From positions 62,001 through 126,000 of the forward strand of contig CAWEYS010000008.1 of the NCBI GenBank assembly GCA_963813355.1: 64,000 nt of DNA. Reading direction: 5' to 3'. The position numbers were made by a program, and so were the translations under genes. The stretch is from DATAGF01 sp963813355 (GTDB lineage Bacteria > Actinomycetota > Thermoleophilia > Miltoncostaeales > Miltoncostaeaceae). Under the pieces are notes generated by a model. That model was not told the origin of the DNA, ran no database searches, and worked only from the letters and a program-made list of their open reading frames with translations. This document shows positions 26,922 to 35,624 of the stretch, one piece after another (the stretch's first letter is position 1; each line of letters begins with the position of its first letter).

Positions 26922-27985
26922 CCGCGCTCGGTCACCAGCCGCACCGCCTCGCGGGCCGCCTCGGGGCCGTCGACCACCAGCTCGAGCTCGCCCTCCCCGT
27001 CGGGCGGCCCGGGCCGCAGGTGGAGGTCCTCGATGTTGATGTGCGCGTGCCCGAGGGCGGTCGCGATCTCGGAGATCGCGCCCGGCCGGTTGGGGATCGC
27101 CACCACCAGGCGGGCCGGCTCGGCGGGACCGGCGTCCTGGGCGGCGCGCAGGCGCGCCCGGGCCCCGGCGGCGTCGCCGATGAACCCCAGCAGCCAGTCG
27201 CGGTCGCCCGCGCGCAGGGCGGCCGCGACGTCGCCGAGCGTGGCCGAGTACGCCCCCAGCGCCTCCAGCACCGCCTCCCGGTTGGCGAGCAGGATGTCGG
27301 CCCACATCGGCGGATTCGAGCCCGCGACCCGGGTGAGGTCGCCGAACGAGGGACCGGCCGACCGCAGCGCCTCGCGCCCCTCGGGGGCGGTGGCCGCCGC
27401 CTGGTTGACCAGCGCGCCCGCCAGGACGTGCGGCAGGTGCGACACGAGCGCCATCAGTCGGTCGTGCGCGCGGGCGTCGATCGCCACCGGCCGCGCCCCG
27501 ACCGCCCCGACCAGGCCGTGGAGACGCTGGAACAGCTCCGGGCGCGCCTCGGCGCCGGGCGTGAGGAACCAGGTCGCGCCGCGGAAGAGGTCGCCGCGCG
27601 CGAAGGCCACGCCCGTGCGCTCGGCGCCGCACACCGGATGGCCGCCGATGAAGCGCTCGCGCTCGACGGGCGACAGGGCCCCCAGCAGCGCGGCCTTGGC
27701 CGAGCCGAGGTCCGTGACGAGGCACCCCTCGGGCGCCGCCGCGAGCGCCCGGCGGACGAGGCCCTCCAGGGCGGGCACGGGCGCCGCGAGCACGACCGCC
27801 TCGGCCCCCTCGGCCGCCTCCTCGAGCGAGCCCGCGGCCCGGTCGACCGCCCCCACCGCGAGCGCCACGCGCAGCGCCTCGGGGTCCGGGTCGACGCCCA
27901 CGACCTCGCGGGCGGCGCCGAGGGCGAGGCCCAGCGAGCCGCCCATCAGCCCCACGCCGACGATGGCGACGGGGCCCGGGCTCAT
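26888..27985 (-). CDS. tyrA: Prephenate dehydrogenase with ACT domain
   Basis: The 365-residue product oxidatively decarboxylates prephenate to 4-hydroxyphenylpyruvate for tyrosine. The NAD-binding fold starts VAIVGVGLMGGSLGLAL; GGHPVCGAERTGV contains the catalytic His region, and SHLPHVLAGALV follows. A C-terminal ACT domain (ARLVVAIPNRPGAISEIATAL) from about 285 probably binds tyrosine or phenylalanine for feedback control. ATG at 27985 starts 16 bases after aroF, so the pair is cotranscribed behind hisC. Confidence 0.94.
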   Translation of the reverse strand: MSPGPVAIVGVGLMGGSLGLALGAAREVVGVDPDPEALRVALAVGAVDRAAGSLEEAAEGAEAVVLAAPVPALEGLVRRALAAAPEGCLVTDLGSAKAALLGALSPVERERFIGGHPVCGAERTGVAFARGDLFRGATWFLTPGAEARPELFQRLHGLVGAVGARPVAIDARAHDRLMALVSHLPHVLAGALVNQAAATAPEGREALRSAGPSFGDLTRVAGSNPPMWADILLANREAVLEALGAYSATLGDVAAALRAGDRDWLLGFIGDAAGARARLRAAQDAGPAEPARLVVAIPNRPGAISEIATALGHAHINIEDLHLRPGPPDGEGELELVVDGPEAAREAVRLVTERGYRAEVASSMT

Positions 27986-28001
27986 GCCGTCGCGGACAGC
28001 C

Positions 28002-29048
28002 TCAGGCGCTGACGGCGACCGGCGCGGCGGGCGCCATGACCTTGCCCATCAGGTCGACGCAGCGACGGACGTCGGCGACCCAGGCGGCGAAGCCGTCGGC
28101 GTGCAGCGCCTGGGGCCCGTCGCAGAGGGCGGTCTCGGGCGCCGGGTGCACCTCGACGATGAGGCCGTCGGCCCCCGCGACCACGGCGGCCCGCGCCATC
28201 GGCAGGATCAGCTCGCGCCGGCCGGCCGCGTGCGAGGGGTTGACGATGACCGGCAGGCTGGACATCGACTTCACCACCGGCACGGCCGAGATGTCGAGCG
28301 TCGAGCGCGTGGCCGTCTCGAACGTGCGGATGCCCCGCTCGCACAGGACGATGTCGGGGTTGCCCTCGCGGGCGATGTACTCGGCCGACAGCAGCCACTC
28401 CTCGATCGTGTTCGCCATGCCGCGCTTGAGCAGGACGGGCACGCTCGTGCGGCCCACCTCGCGCAGCAGGTCGAAGTTCTGCATGTTGCGCGCGCCGAGC
28501 TGGATCATGTCGGCGACCTCGAGCACGTCCTCGAGCTGGCGGACGTCCATGAGCTCGGTCACGATCGGCAGGCCCGTCTCCTCGCGTGCCTCCACCAGGA
28601 TCTCCAGGGCGGGCTTGCCGAGGCCCGAGAAGGCGTAGGGCGAGGTGCGCGGCTTGTACGCGCCGCCGCGCAGGAGCGTCGCCCCCGCGGCCTTGCAGGC
28701 GCGCGCCGACCCGAGGGTCTGCTCGCGCGACTCCACGGCGCAGGGCCCGGCGATGAGGCCGAAGGCGCCGCCGCCGATCCGCCGGCCGGCGACCTCGACG
28801 GCCACGTCGGAGCCGCGGAAGTCGGCCGAGACGAGCTTGTACGGCTTGAGGATCGGGACGACCTTCTCGACGCCGGGCTCGCCCTCGAGCTGCAGCGACG
28901 CGACGATCTCGCGGTCGTCGCCGATCGCGCCGATGACCGTGACGAACTCGCCCCGCGAGGGGTGCGCCCGGGCGCCGGCCTGCTGGATCCGCTCGATCAC
29001 GTGGCGGATCTGCTCCTCCGTCGCGCCCTCCTGCATCACGATCATCAC
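28002..29048 (-). CDS. aroF: 3-deoxy-7-phosphoheptulonate (DAHP) synthase, AroAI-beta type
   Basis: The 348-residue enzyme makes DAHP, the first step to chorismate. Residues 1-70 form the ferredoxin-like regulatory domain seen in Thermotoga-type enzymes (MMIVMQEGATEEQI ... GDDREIVASL); the TIM barrel follows with IAGPCAVESREQ, LRGGAYKPRTSPYAF, IQLGARNMQNF, LLKRGMANTIEEWL and PVIVNPSHAAGRR (metal His). The N-terminal domain is the usual site of feedback inhibition by tyrosine or phenylalanine. It shares a likely transcript with tyrA, and hisC lies upstream across a 229-base gap. Confidence 0.95.
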   Translation of the reverse strand: MMIVMQEGATEEQIRHVIERIQQAGARAHPSRGEFVTVIGAIGDDREIVASLQLEGEPGVEKVVPILKPYKLVSADFRGSDVAVEVAGRRIGGGAFGLIAGPCAVESREQTLGSARACKAAGATLLRGGAYKPRTSPYAFSGLGKPALEILVEAREETGLPIVTELMDVRQLEDVLEVADMIQLGARNMQNFDLLREVGRTSVPVLLKRGMANTIEEWLLSAEYIAREGNPDIVLCERGIRTFETATRSTLDISAVPVVKSMSSLPVIVNPSHAAGRRELILPMARAAVVAGADGLIVEVHPAPETALCDGPQALHADGFAAWVADVRRCVDLMGKVMAPAAPVAVSA

Positions 29049-29277
29049 GATTCAGCCCGTCCGAAATGTCGAAGGTTTGCGGGACTTTCTCGGCGAGTAC
29101 CGTCGTCCCGCGGCGACGGCGCACGCAACCCGTCCGCGGGTGTCGTTCGTCGTCTCGGGGCGACGCCCTCCCGACGGAGGAGCTTCCCACGGCCGGGAGA
29201 CGAGCCGTGAGCGTATCGGACTTGCCCGAGCCGGCTGGACGACCCCCTTCCGTAAAGCCCGGCTCAGCGGGCGATCG
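29049..29277 (-). other. 229-base gap ahead of aroF
   Basis: No gene is convincing here. A short hairpin (CCTCC at 29167-29171, GGAGG at 29176-29180) is the only clear structure. The space suits a promoter and leader for aroF-tyrA, but I see no attenuator with Tyr, Phe or Trp codons and no riboswitch. Confidence 0.5.
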
Positions 29278-30417
29278 TCATGGCGTCGTCCGCCCCGGAT
29301 GGGTCTCGCGGGCCGCCGCGCGGGCGACCTCGGCCCGCGCCGAGAGGAACGCCGTGTTCTCCTCCGGCGTGCCGATCGAGACCCTGAGGCGACCGGGGCA
29401 TCCGAGCGACGCCCCGTCGCGCACGATCACGCCGAGGCGCAGGAGCTGCTCGTGGACGCCCGGTGACCCGGCGGTCGGGGCGTCCGGCGCGACCAGGACG
29501 AAGTTGCCCTGGCTGGGGGTGAGGGCCCACCCCGTGTCCGCAAGCGCATCCGTCACGCGGGCCCGCTCGGAGAGGGTCTCGCGCACGCGCCGGTCGAGCG
29601 CCGCCGGGTGGCGCAGGCTCTCGAGGGCCGCCGACTGCGCGAGCGCGTTGGTGTTGAACGGCTGGCGGACGCGGTCGAGGGCGTCGACCCAGCCGGCCCC
29701 GCCCACCCCGTAGCCGACCCGCAGGCCGCAGAGGCCGTGGGCCTTGCTGAACGTGCGCGTGACCAGCAGGTTGGGACGCTCGCGGGCCATCGACATGGTG
29801 CGCCCGGCATCCGGGCGGTCCACGAACTCGAAGTAGGCCTCGTCCACCAGCACCGCGAGGTCCTCCGGCAGGGCGTCGAGGAAGCGCTCGAGCTCCGTGG
29901 CGCTCCGGTACACGCCGGTCGGGTTGTTCGGGTTGCAGACGATGACCAGGCGGGTGCGCTCGTCCACCGCCGCCGCCATCGCCTCGAGGTCGTGCCCGTC
30001 GTCGCCGGCCAGGGGCACGGCGACGGCCTCGGCGCCCGCGGCGGCCGCCAGGTGCGGGTAGAGCGCGAACGACGGAGCGGCGTGGACGAGGCTGGTGCCG
30101 GGGTCGAGCAGGGCCTGGCCGGCCAGCAGGATGAGCTCGCAGGAGCCGTTGCCGAGCACCACCTCGTCGGGGCCGACGCCGTGCCGCTCGGCCAGCGCGC
30201 GCCGCAGCGCCCTCCCGGGCCCGTCCGGGTAGCGGTTCAGCCCGGCCACGCCCGCGGCGACGACCTCGGCCACCTGGGGCAACGGCGGGAAGGGGCTCTC
30301 GTTGGAGGCCAGCTTGACCGCGCCGGCGAGGTCGAACCGCGCCAGCACCTCGGCGGTCGTGAGGCCGGGCTCGTAGCGCGGAATGGCGTCCAGGCGCGGT
30401 GAGGAGCGGATGGTCAC
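29278..30417 (-). CDS. hisC: Histidinol-phosphate aminotransferase family (possibly aromatic aminotransferase)
   Basis: The 379-residue class I/II PLP enzyme has KLASNESPFPPLP, NRYPDG, the Asp of VIVCNPNNPTGVY, LVDEAYFEF and the PLP lysine in TRTFSKAHGLCGLRVGYG. These are HisC signatures; the usual reaction converts imidazole acetol phosphate plus Glu to histidinol phosphate. There is no other his gene here, but aroF and tyrA follow on the same strand, so the enzyme may instead or also transaminate 4-hydroxyphenylpyruvate and phenylpyruvate, as HisC homologues in several actinobacteria and Bacillus do. GTG at 30417. Confidence 0.9.
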   Translation of the reverse strand: MTIRSSPRLDAIPRYEPGLTTAEVLARFDLAGAVKLASNESPFPPLPQVAEVVAAGVAGLNRYPDGPGRALRRALAERHGVGPDEVVLGNGSCELILLAGQALLDPGTSLVHAAPSFALYPHLAAAAGAEAVAVPLAGDDGHDLEAMAAAVDERTRLVIVCNPNNPTGVYRSATELERFLDALPEDLAVLVDEAYFEFVDRPDAGRTMSMARERPNLLVTRTFSKAHGLCGLRVGYGVGGAGWVDALDRVRQPFNTNALAQSAALESLRHPAALDRRVRETLSERARVTDALADTGWALTPSQGNFVLVAPDAPTAGSPGVHEQLLRLGVIVRDGASLGCPGRLRVSIGTPEENTAFLSARAEVARAAARETHPGRTTP

Positions 30418-30484
30418 GGGGAAAGTGTACGGGGAGGGCCAAAGGTCTTAGAGTCGCGAAAACGTCGTGACGCGGGGAGGGCTC

Positions 30485-30901
30485 ATGCGGGTATCGCGCG
30501 GTGCGGTTGCGGCGCTGGCGGTCGCCGGCCTGCTCGGGGTGGCGGCGGGGTGCGGCGGCGACGACGATTCGGGCGAGCAGACCGACCACCGAGGCGCCCG
30601 CCACGACCGCGCCGCCGGCGACGACGGCGCCCCCCGCCACGACCGCGGCTCCGGCCACGCGGCGGGGCGACGCGGCGGCCGTCGAGGAGGGCCAGATCTT
30701 CTTCGCCGGCCACCTGCACGAGCTGCCACCTGGACAACGGCACCGCCGGCGGCGGGACCGGTCCCGCAGCTCGCGGGAGCCGGGCTGACCGAGGACCAGA
30801 TCCGCGAGCAGGTCATCAACGGCGGCGGCGCCATGCCGCCCGGCCTCGCCCAGGGCCAGGACCTGGACAACGTCACGGCGTACGTCCTCTCCCTGCAGTA
30901 G
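30485..30901 (+). pseudogene. Small cytochrome c lipoprotein, broken by three frameshifts (probably sequence errors)
   Basis: ATG at 30485 opens a lipoprotein signal (GAVAALAVAGLLGVAAGC, lipobox VAAGC) followed by an acidic stretch. The protein then continues in the next frame as a Thr/Pro/Ala linker (TEAPATTAPPATTAPP) and EEGQIFFAG, in the third frame as TCTSCHLDNGTAGGGTGP with the haem-binding CxxCH, and returns to the first frame for QLAGAGLTEDQIREQVINGGGAMPPGL, where the Met is the likely second haem ligand, ending at 30901. All three shifts are +1 and each is removed by deleting one C (near 30589, 30708 and 30766). Repaired, it is a mono-haem class I cytochrome of about 137 residues on the outer membrane face. 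Confidence 0.8.
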
Positions 30902-30979
30902 CGCCTGACCGAGCGCGCGGGACCACGCGGGCGGACCTGCGTGCCCCGCCGTGCGCTATTCTCGTGACGCGCCTTTTCT

Positions 30980-30992
30980 TGTCGTCGCGACA
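30980..30992. promoter_or_regulatory. Palindrome upstream of nadB
   Basis: TGTCG-TCG-CGACA is a perfect inverted repeat 33 bases before the nadB start, in the only sizeable gap of the NAD operon. It may be an operator for a NAD-pathway repressor. It does not match the NrtR or NadR sites I know. Confidence 0.35.
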
Positions 30993-31024
30993 TCAATTCA
31001 GTCTCGCGTAACCGTCAGGGAGAC

Positions 31025-32611
31025 GTGAACGTGCCCCGACCCCATCCGCAGGAGCCGGTCATCGTCGTCGGCAGCGGCATCGCCGGCGCGCTGGCGGCGC
31101 TCGGAGCCGCCGAGTCCGGCCCGGTCGTGGTCATCACGGAGGGGGAGCTCGGCGACGGGAGCACCCGCCGGGCCCAGGGCGGCATCGCGGCGGCGGTCGA
31201 CGGCGGCGACTCGGTCGCGGCCCACCTGCGCGACACGCTGGAGGCCGGCGCGGGCCTGTGCGACGCCGAGGCGGCGGCGGCGATCTGCCGGGAGGGGCCG
31301 GCCCAGGTGACCGAGCTCCTGTCGCGAGGGGTCGTCTTCGATCGCAGCCGCGGCCGGCTGCGCCTCGCGCGCGAGGGCGCCCACTCGGCGGCCCGCGTCG
31401 TGCACGCGGGCGGCGACGCGACCGGGGCCCACATCGTGGCGGCCCTGTCGGCCGCGCTGCGCGCCGACCCGCGCGTCGAGCTCGCCGAGGGCGAGCGGGC
31501 CGCGGAGATCCTCGTCCGCGACGGGCGCGCCGCCGGGCTGCGCACGATCGGCGCGGGCGGGCGGGTGCGCGAGCGCGCCGCGCGCGCCGTCGCGCTCGCC
31601 TCGGGCGGCATGGGTTGGCTCTACCCGCGCACCACCAACCCCCCGGGGGCGACGGCCGACGGGCCGGCCCTCGCGGCCCGGGCCGGCGCCGCGCTGGCCG
31701 ACCTCGAGCTGGTGCAATTCCACCCCACGGCGCTCGCGCTCGGCGACGGCCCGCTGCCCCTTGTGAGCGAGGCCGTGCGCGGCGAGGGCGCGGTCCTGCG
31801 CGACGCCCGCGGGCGCCGGTTCATGCCCGACGTGCACCCCATGGCCGAGCTGGGCCCGCGCGACGTGGTGGCGCGCGCCATCGCCCGGCGGGCCGCCGAG
31901 CTGGGCGGCGAGGTCACGCTCGACCTGCGCCACCTCGACGCCGAGGAGGTGCGGGCGCGCTTCCCCACGGTGGCCGCGCTCTGCGCCGAGCACGGGCTCG
32001 ACCTCGCGCGCGACCCGATCCCCGTGACCCCGGCGGCCCACTACGCGATCGGCGGGATCCTCGCCGACATGGCCGGGCGCTCGACGCTGCCCGGGCTGTT
32101 CGCCGTCGGGGAGTGCGCGGCGACCGGGGCGCACGGGGCCAACCGGCTCGCCTCGAACGGCCTGCTCGAGGCGGCCGTCCTGGCCGCCGGCGCCGCCGAG
32201 GCGCTCGCCGCCGACGGCGACGCCTGGCCCGAGGGCCCCACCTGCGCCGCGGCGGCCCCGCCGCCCGAGGGCGGCGGCGGCGACGGGGCGCGCGCCGCCC
32301 TGCAGAGGGCGATGTGGCGCGGGGTCGGCGTCGAGCGCGACGCCGCGGGCATCGCCGAGGCCCGGCGCGCCCTCGCCGCGATCCCCGAGGGCACCGACCC
32401 GGCGGCCGACAACCTCCTGCTCGTGGGCCGCCTCGCGGCCGCGGCGGCCGGGCTGCGCACCGAGAGCCGGGGCGCCCACTTCCGCCGCGACCACCCCCAC
32501 CCCGACCCCGCCCAGGCGCGCCGCATCGCCTGGGTCGGCGGCTCCCCGTTCCACGTCCCGCCGACCCGCGCCACCCGCCGGCGCCGCGCTCTGGCCAAGG
32601 AGGCCGCATGA
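31025..32611 (+). CDS. nadB: L-aspartate oxidase
   Basis: The 528-residue flavoprotein oxidises aspartate to iminoaspartate for quinolinate. It shows the FAD-binding VIVVGSGIAGALAAL, STRRAQGGIAAAV, a VVHAGGDATGAHI segment, and the active-site ELVQFHPTAL plus AHYAIGGILADM and GEC...GAHGANRLASNGLLE. A C-terminal helical domain follows. GTG at 31025 has AGGGAG five bases upstream. It is the first gene of nadB-nadA-nadC; the ATG of nadA overlaps its stop by four bases. Confidence 0.96.
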   Translation: MNVPRPHPQEPVIVVGSGIAGALAALGAAESGPVVVITEGELGDGSTRRAQGGIAAAVDGGDSVAAHLRDTLEAGAGLCDAEAAAAICREGPAQVTELLSRGVVFDRSRGRLRLAREGAHSAARVVHAGGDATGAHIVAALSAALRADPRVELAEGERAAEILVRDGRAAGLRTIGAGGRVRERAARAVALASGGMGWLYPRTTNPPGATADGPALAARAGAALADLELVQFHPTALALGDGPLPLVSEAVRGEGAVLRDARGRRFMPDVHPMAELGPRDVVARAIARRAAELGGEVTLDLRHLDAEEVRARFPTVAALCAEHGLDLARDPIPVTPAAHYAIGGILADMAGRSTLPGLFAVGECAATGAHGANRLASNGLLEAAVLAAGAAEALAADGDAWPEGPTCAAAAPPPEGGGGDGARAALQRAMWRGVGVERDAAGIAEARRALAAIPEGTDPAADNLLLVGRLAAAAAGLRTESRGAHFRRDHPHPDPAQARRIAWVGGSPFHVPPTRATRRRRALAKEAA

Positions 32612-33705
32612 CCACGACCGCACCCGTCTGCGCCCTCCCCGCCGAGGGCGTGCCCCTCGCCGAGCTGCGCGAGCGCGCCTGGGCGGCGCGCGAGGAGCTC
32701 GGCGCGCGCGCCGTCATCCTCGGCCACCACTACCAGAAGGACGAGGTCATCGAGTTCGCCGACGTGACCGGCGACTCGTTCCTGCTCGCCCGCCGGGGCG
32801 CCGCGGCCACCGAGGCCGAGCTGATCGTCTTCCTCGGCGTGTACTTCATGGCCGAGGCCGCCGACGTGCTCAAGTCGCCGGGCCAGACCGTCGTGCTGCC
32901 CGACCTCGGCGCGGGCTGCCACCTGGCCGAGTGCGCCGACATCTTCACCGTGCGCGACGCCTGGGACCAGATGACGGCCGCGCTGCCCGGCAGGCGCGTC
33001 GTCCCGCTCACCTACATGAACTCGGGCGCGGACCTGAAGGCCTTCGTCGGCGAGCACGGCGGGGCCGTCTGCACCTCGGGCAACGCCGAGAAGGCGTTCC
33101 GCTGGGCGCTGTCGGAGGGCGACGCCGTCTTCTTCTTCCCCGACGAGCACCTGGGCCGCAACACGGCCTGCCGCCTCGGCATGGCGCCCGGCGAGCCCCT
33201 CGTCTGGAACCCGCGGCTGGCGGCCCTTGGCGGCCTGGCCGAGGACGACCTCGCAGACTCGCGGGTCATCCTCTGGAAGGGCTTCTGCAACGTCCACACC
33301 GCGTTCACCGCGCGCCAGGTCGCCGAGGCGCGCGCCGCCGACCCCGGGGTCCGCGTGATCGTGCACCCGGAGTGCCCCCGGCCGGTGGTCGAGGCGGCCG
33401 ACGAGGACGGCAGCACCGAGTACATCATCCGCCGTTGCGCCGAGCTGCCGCCCGGCTCGTCGATCGTCGTCGGCACCGACTGGAACCTCGTGAACCGGCT
33501 CCGCCAGCGGCACCCCGACAAGCGCATCTCGTGCCTCCGCGAGGACATCTGCCCCTGCGTCACGATGAACCGGATCGACCTGCCGAAGCTCACGTGGTGC
33601 CTGGAGTCGCTGGCGGCGGGCGAGGTCGTGAACGTGGTCGCGGTCAACGAGGAGATGGCGCGCCTGGGACGGCTCGCGCTCGACCGCATGCTCGCCCTGG
33701 CGTGA
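32608..33705 (+). CDS. nadA: Quinolinate synthase
   Basis: The 365-residue [4Fe-4S] enzyme condenses iminoaspartate with dihydroxyacetone phosphate to quinolinate. It has the family N-terminus AVILGHHYQKDEVIEFAD, YMNSGADLKAF, CTSGNAEKAF, the GFCNVHTAF cysteine, HPECPRPVVEAAD and the CPCVTMNRI region; the cluster cysteines are probably C104 (GAGCHLAEC), the one in GFCNVH and one in EDICPC. The frame is open far upstream across nadB, but homology starts at ATG 32608. It overlaps nadC by four bases. Confidence 0.96.
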   Translation: MTTTAPVCALPAEGVPLAELRERAWAAREELGARAVILGHHYQKDEVIEFADVTGDSFLLARRGAAATEAELIVFLGVYFMAEAADVLKSPGQTVVLPDLGAGCHLAECADIFTVRDAWDQMTAALPGRRVVPLTYMNSGADLKAFVGEHGGAVCTSGNAEKAFRWALSEGDAVFFFPDEHLGRNTACRLGMAPGEPLVWNPRLAALGGLAEDDLADSRVILWKGFCNVHTAFTARQVAEARAADPGVRVIVHPECPRPVVEAADEDGSTEYIIRRCAELPPGSSIVVGTDWNLVNRLRQRHPDKRISCLREDICPCVTMNRIDLPKLTWCLESLAAGEVVNVVAVNEEMARLGRLALDRMLALA

Positions 33706-34514
33706 CGACCGCCGAGCTGGTGGCCGCCGCGCTCGCCGAGGATCTGGGCGAGCGCGGCGACATCACCTCCGCCCTGCTCATCCCCGAGGATGCCCGCCTG
33801 GCGGCCCGGGTCGTCTCGCGGGCCGACGGGGTCCTCGCCGGCCGCGTCGCCGGCGAGGAGGTGCTGCGCCAGACCGGGGTCGCGGGGCGCTGGCTGCTGG
33901 AGGACGGCGCCCGACTCGAACCGGGGACGGTCGTCGCCGAGGTCGGGGGGCCGGCGCGCGCCGTGCTCGGCGCCGAGCGCACGCTCCTGAACCTGCTCTG
34001 CCACCTGTCAGGGGTGGCGACCCTGACGGCCGCCTACGTGCGGGCGGCGGCGCCGGCCGCGGTGCTCGACACCCGCAAGACGACGCCGGGGATGCGCGCC
34101 CTGGAGAAGGCCGCGGTCGTCGCCGGAGGCGGCGCGAACCACCGGATGGGCCTGTTCGACCGGGTGCTCGTGAAGGACAACCACCTCGCGCTCGCGGGCG
34201 CCGGCCTGGCCGGCGCGGTGGCGCGGGCCCGCCGCGAGCTGCCGGGCGTCGTCGTGGAGGTGGAGGCCGACGACCTCGACGGCGTCCGGGCGGCGCTGGA
34301 GGCCGGCGCGGACTGGATCCTGCTGGACAACATGACCCCGGAGCGGCTGCGGGAGGCCGTCGCCCTCGTCGCCGGGCGCGCCCGCACCGAGGCCTCGGGC
34401 GGGATGACCCTCGAGGGCGCCCGGGCGGCCGGCCGGTCCGGCGTCGACGCGGTGTCGGTCGGCGCCCTCACCCACTCCGCGCCGGCCCTCGACCTGGGGC
34501 TCGACGCCGGCTGA
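33702..34514 (+). CDS. nadC: Nicotinate-nucleotide pyrophosphorylase (quinolinate phosphoribosyltransferase)
   Basis: The 270-residue enzyme converts quinolinate and PRPP to nicotinate mononucleotide. It carries EDLGERGDITS, LNLLCHLSGVATLTA, the PRPP/quinolinate site LDTRKTTPGMRALEK, GGGANHRMGLFDRVLVKDNH, DWILLDNM and EASGGMTLE. GTG at 33702 overlaps the nadA stop. It completes the aspartate-to-NaMN pathway inside one coupled operon. It ends four bases from the convergent aroH. Confidence 0.96.
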   Translation: MTTAELVAAALAEDLGERGDITSALLIPEDARLAARVVSRADGVLAGRVAGEEVLRQTGVAGRWLLEDGARLEPGTVVAEVGGPARAVLGAERTLLNLLCHLSGVATLTAAYVRAAAPAAVLDTRKTTPGMRALEKAAVVAGGGANHRMGLFDRVLVKDNHLALAGAGLAGAVARARRELPGVVVEVEADDLDGVRAALEAGADWILLDNMTPERLREAVALVAGRARTEASGGMTLEGARAAGRSGVDAVSVGALTHSAPALDLGLDAG

Positions 34515-34518
34515 GGCG

Positions 34519-34884
34519 CTACTGCGGGAGGTGCGGAAGGTCGGGCCGGAGCGAGCGGGCCTCGTGCAGGTAGACGTGGCTCATCGCGCGGCCGGGCGGC
34601 GCGTAGCAGTGGACCATCACCCGGATGCACATCTCGAGGGCCCCGACGACGGGGATCTCGCGGGCGCAGATCAGCGGGACGGCGCCCAGGCCGATCTCGC
34701 GGGCGGCCACGGCGGGGAACTCGGCGGCCAGGTCCCCGGTCGCGGTGAACATGATCGAGACGAGGTCCTCGGCGACGAGCGCGTTGCGCGTCAGCACCTG
34801 CTCGAGCAGCTCGGCGGTGCGCCGGCGGATCGCCTCGCTGGTGTCCTCGGCCACCGAGGTCGCGCCCCGGACGGCCCTCAGCAC
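34519..34884 (-). CDS. aroH: Chorismate mutase, monofunctional AroH type
   Basis: The 121-residue product converts chorismate to prephenate, the substrate of tyrA. It matches the trimeric Bacillus AroH fold: RAVRGATSVAEDT at the start (active-site Arg), VPLICAREIPVVGALEMCIRVMVH (Cys, Glu and Arg of the active site) and the C-terminal SHVYLHEARSLRPDL. GTG at 34884 gives the normal length; the frame is open further upstream into rluB without homology. It overlaps the 3' end of nothing but shares a transcript with rluB, whose stop lies nine bases upstream of its start region. Confidence 0.93.
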   Translation of the reverse strand: MLRAVRGATSVAEDTSEAIRRRTAELLEQVLTRNALVAEDLVSIMFTATGDLAAEFPAVAAREIGLGAVPLICAREIPVVGALEMCIRVMVHCYAPPGRAMSHVYLHEARSLRPDLPHLPQ

Positions 34885-34892
34885 CCGCTCGC

Positions 34893-35624
34893 TCAGCGCT
34901 CCAGCCCCACCGAGGCGCCGAGGCGGGCCCACTCGGCGCGGGAGATGGGGCGCCATCGGCCCGGCGCCAGCCGGCCGAGCCCGATGCCGGCGTAGCGGGA
35001 GCGGTGCAGGCGCAGCACGCGATGCCCGACGGCCTCGCCCATCCGGCGCACCTGGCGGTTGCGCCCCTCGGTGAGCTCGATCTCGAGCCAGGTGCCCCCC
35101 GCCGCCCGGCGGTCCATCGCCCGCACCCGGGCCGGGGCCGTCATGCCCTCCTCCAGCTCGACGCCCCGGCGCAGGCGGCGGACCGCCTCCGCCGACACCT
35201 GCCCCTGCAGCAGGGCCTCGTAGGTCTTGGGCGCCTTCGAGGACGGGTGCATCAGGCGCGCCGCCAGCTCGCCGTCGTTGGTGACCAGCAGCGCCCCCGT
35301 CGTGTCGATGTCGAGCCGTCCGACCGGGTAGACGCGCACGTCGGACGGCAGGTCGTCGAGCACGGTCGGCCGCCCCTGGGGGTCGTGGGCCGTCGAGACG
35401 ACCCCCGCCGGCTTGTGCAGCAGGTAGGCGCGCAGGTGCTCGGGGTCGCTGACGCGGCGGCCGTCGACCTCCAGGAGGTCGTCCGGGCCGACGAGCTGCC
35501 CCACGGTGGCGGGCTCGCCGTTGACCGACACCCGCCCCTCGGCGACCAGGCCCTCTGCCGCGCGGCGGCTGGCGACCCCGGCGAGCGCGAGGGCCCGGTG
35601 CACGCGCATCCGCTCACCCGCCAT
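34893..35624 (-). CDS. rluB: Ribosomal large-subunit pseudouridine synthase B family
   Basis: The 243-residue enzyme has an N-terminal S4 RNA-binding domain (MRVHRALALAGVASRRAAEGLVAEGRVSVNG) and the RsuA/RluB catalytic core, with the active Asp in GRLDIDTTGALLVTNDG, then KTYEALLQG and EGRNRQVRRM. RluB modifies U2605 of 23S rRNA; RsuA-type targets cannot be excluded but scpAB linkage favours rluB. Its start overlaps the scpB end by 11 bases, typical for the scpA-scpB-rluB cluster. Confidence 0.93.
   Translation of the reverse strand: MAGERMRVHRALALAGVASRRAAEGLVAEGRVSVNGEPATVGQLVGPDDLLEVDGRRVSDPEHLRAYLLHKPAGVVSTAHDPQGRPTVLDDLPSDVRVYPVGRLDIDTTGALLVTNDGELAARLMHPSSKAPKTYEALLQGQVSAEAVRRLRRGVELEEGMTAPARVRAMDRRAAGGTWLEIELTEGRNRQVRRMGEAVGHRVLRLHRSRYAGIGLGRLAPGRWRPISRAEWARLGASVGLER

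Noticed and set aside
30600..30670. Short tandem repeat near 30600-30670 as a microsatellite or CRISPR-like array
   Set aside because: It encodes the Thr/Pro/Ala linker of the cytochrome lipoprotein in the second frame; repeats are short and codon-based.
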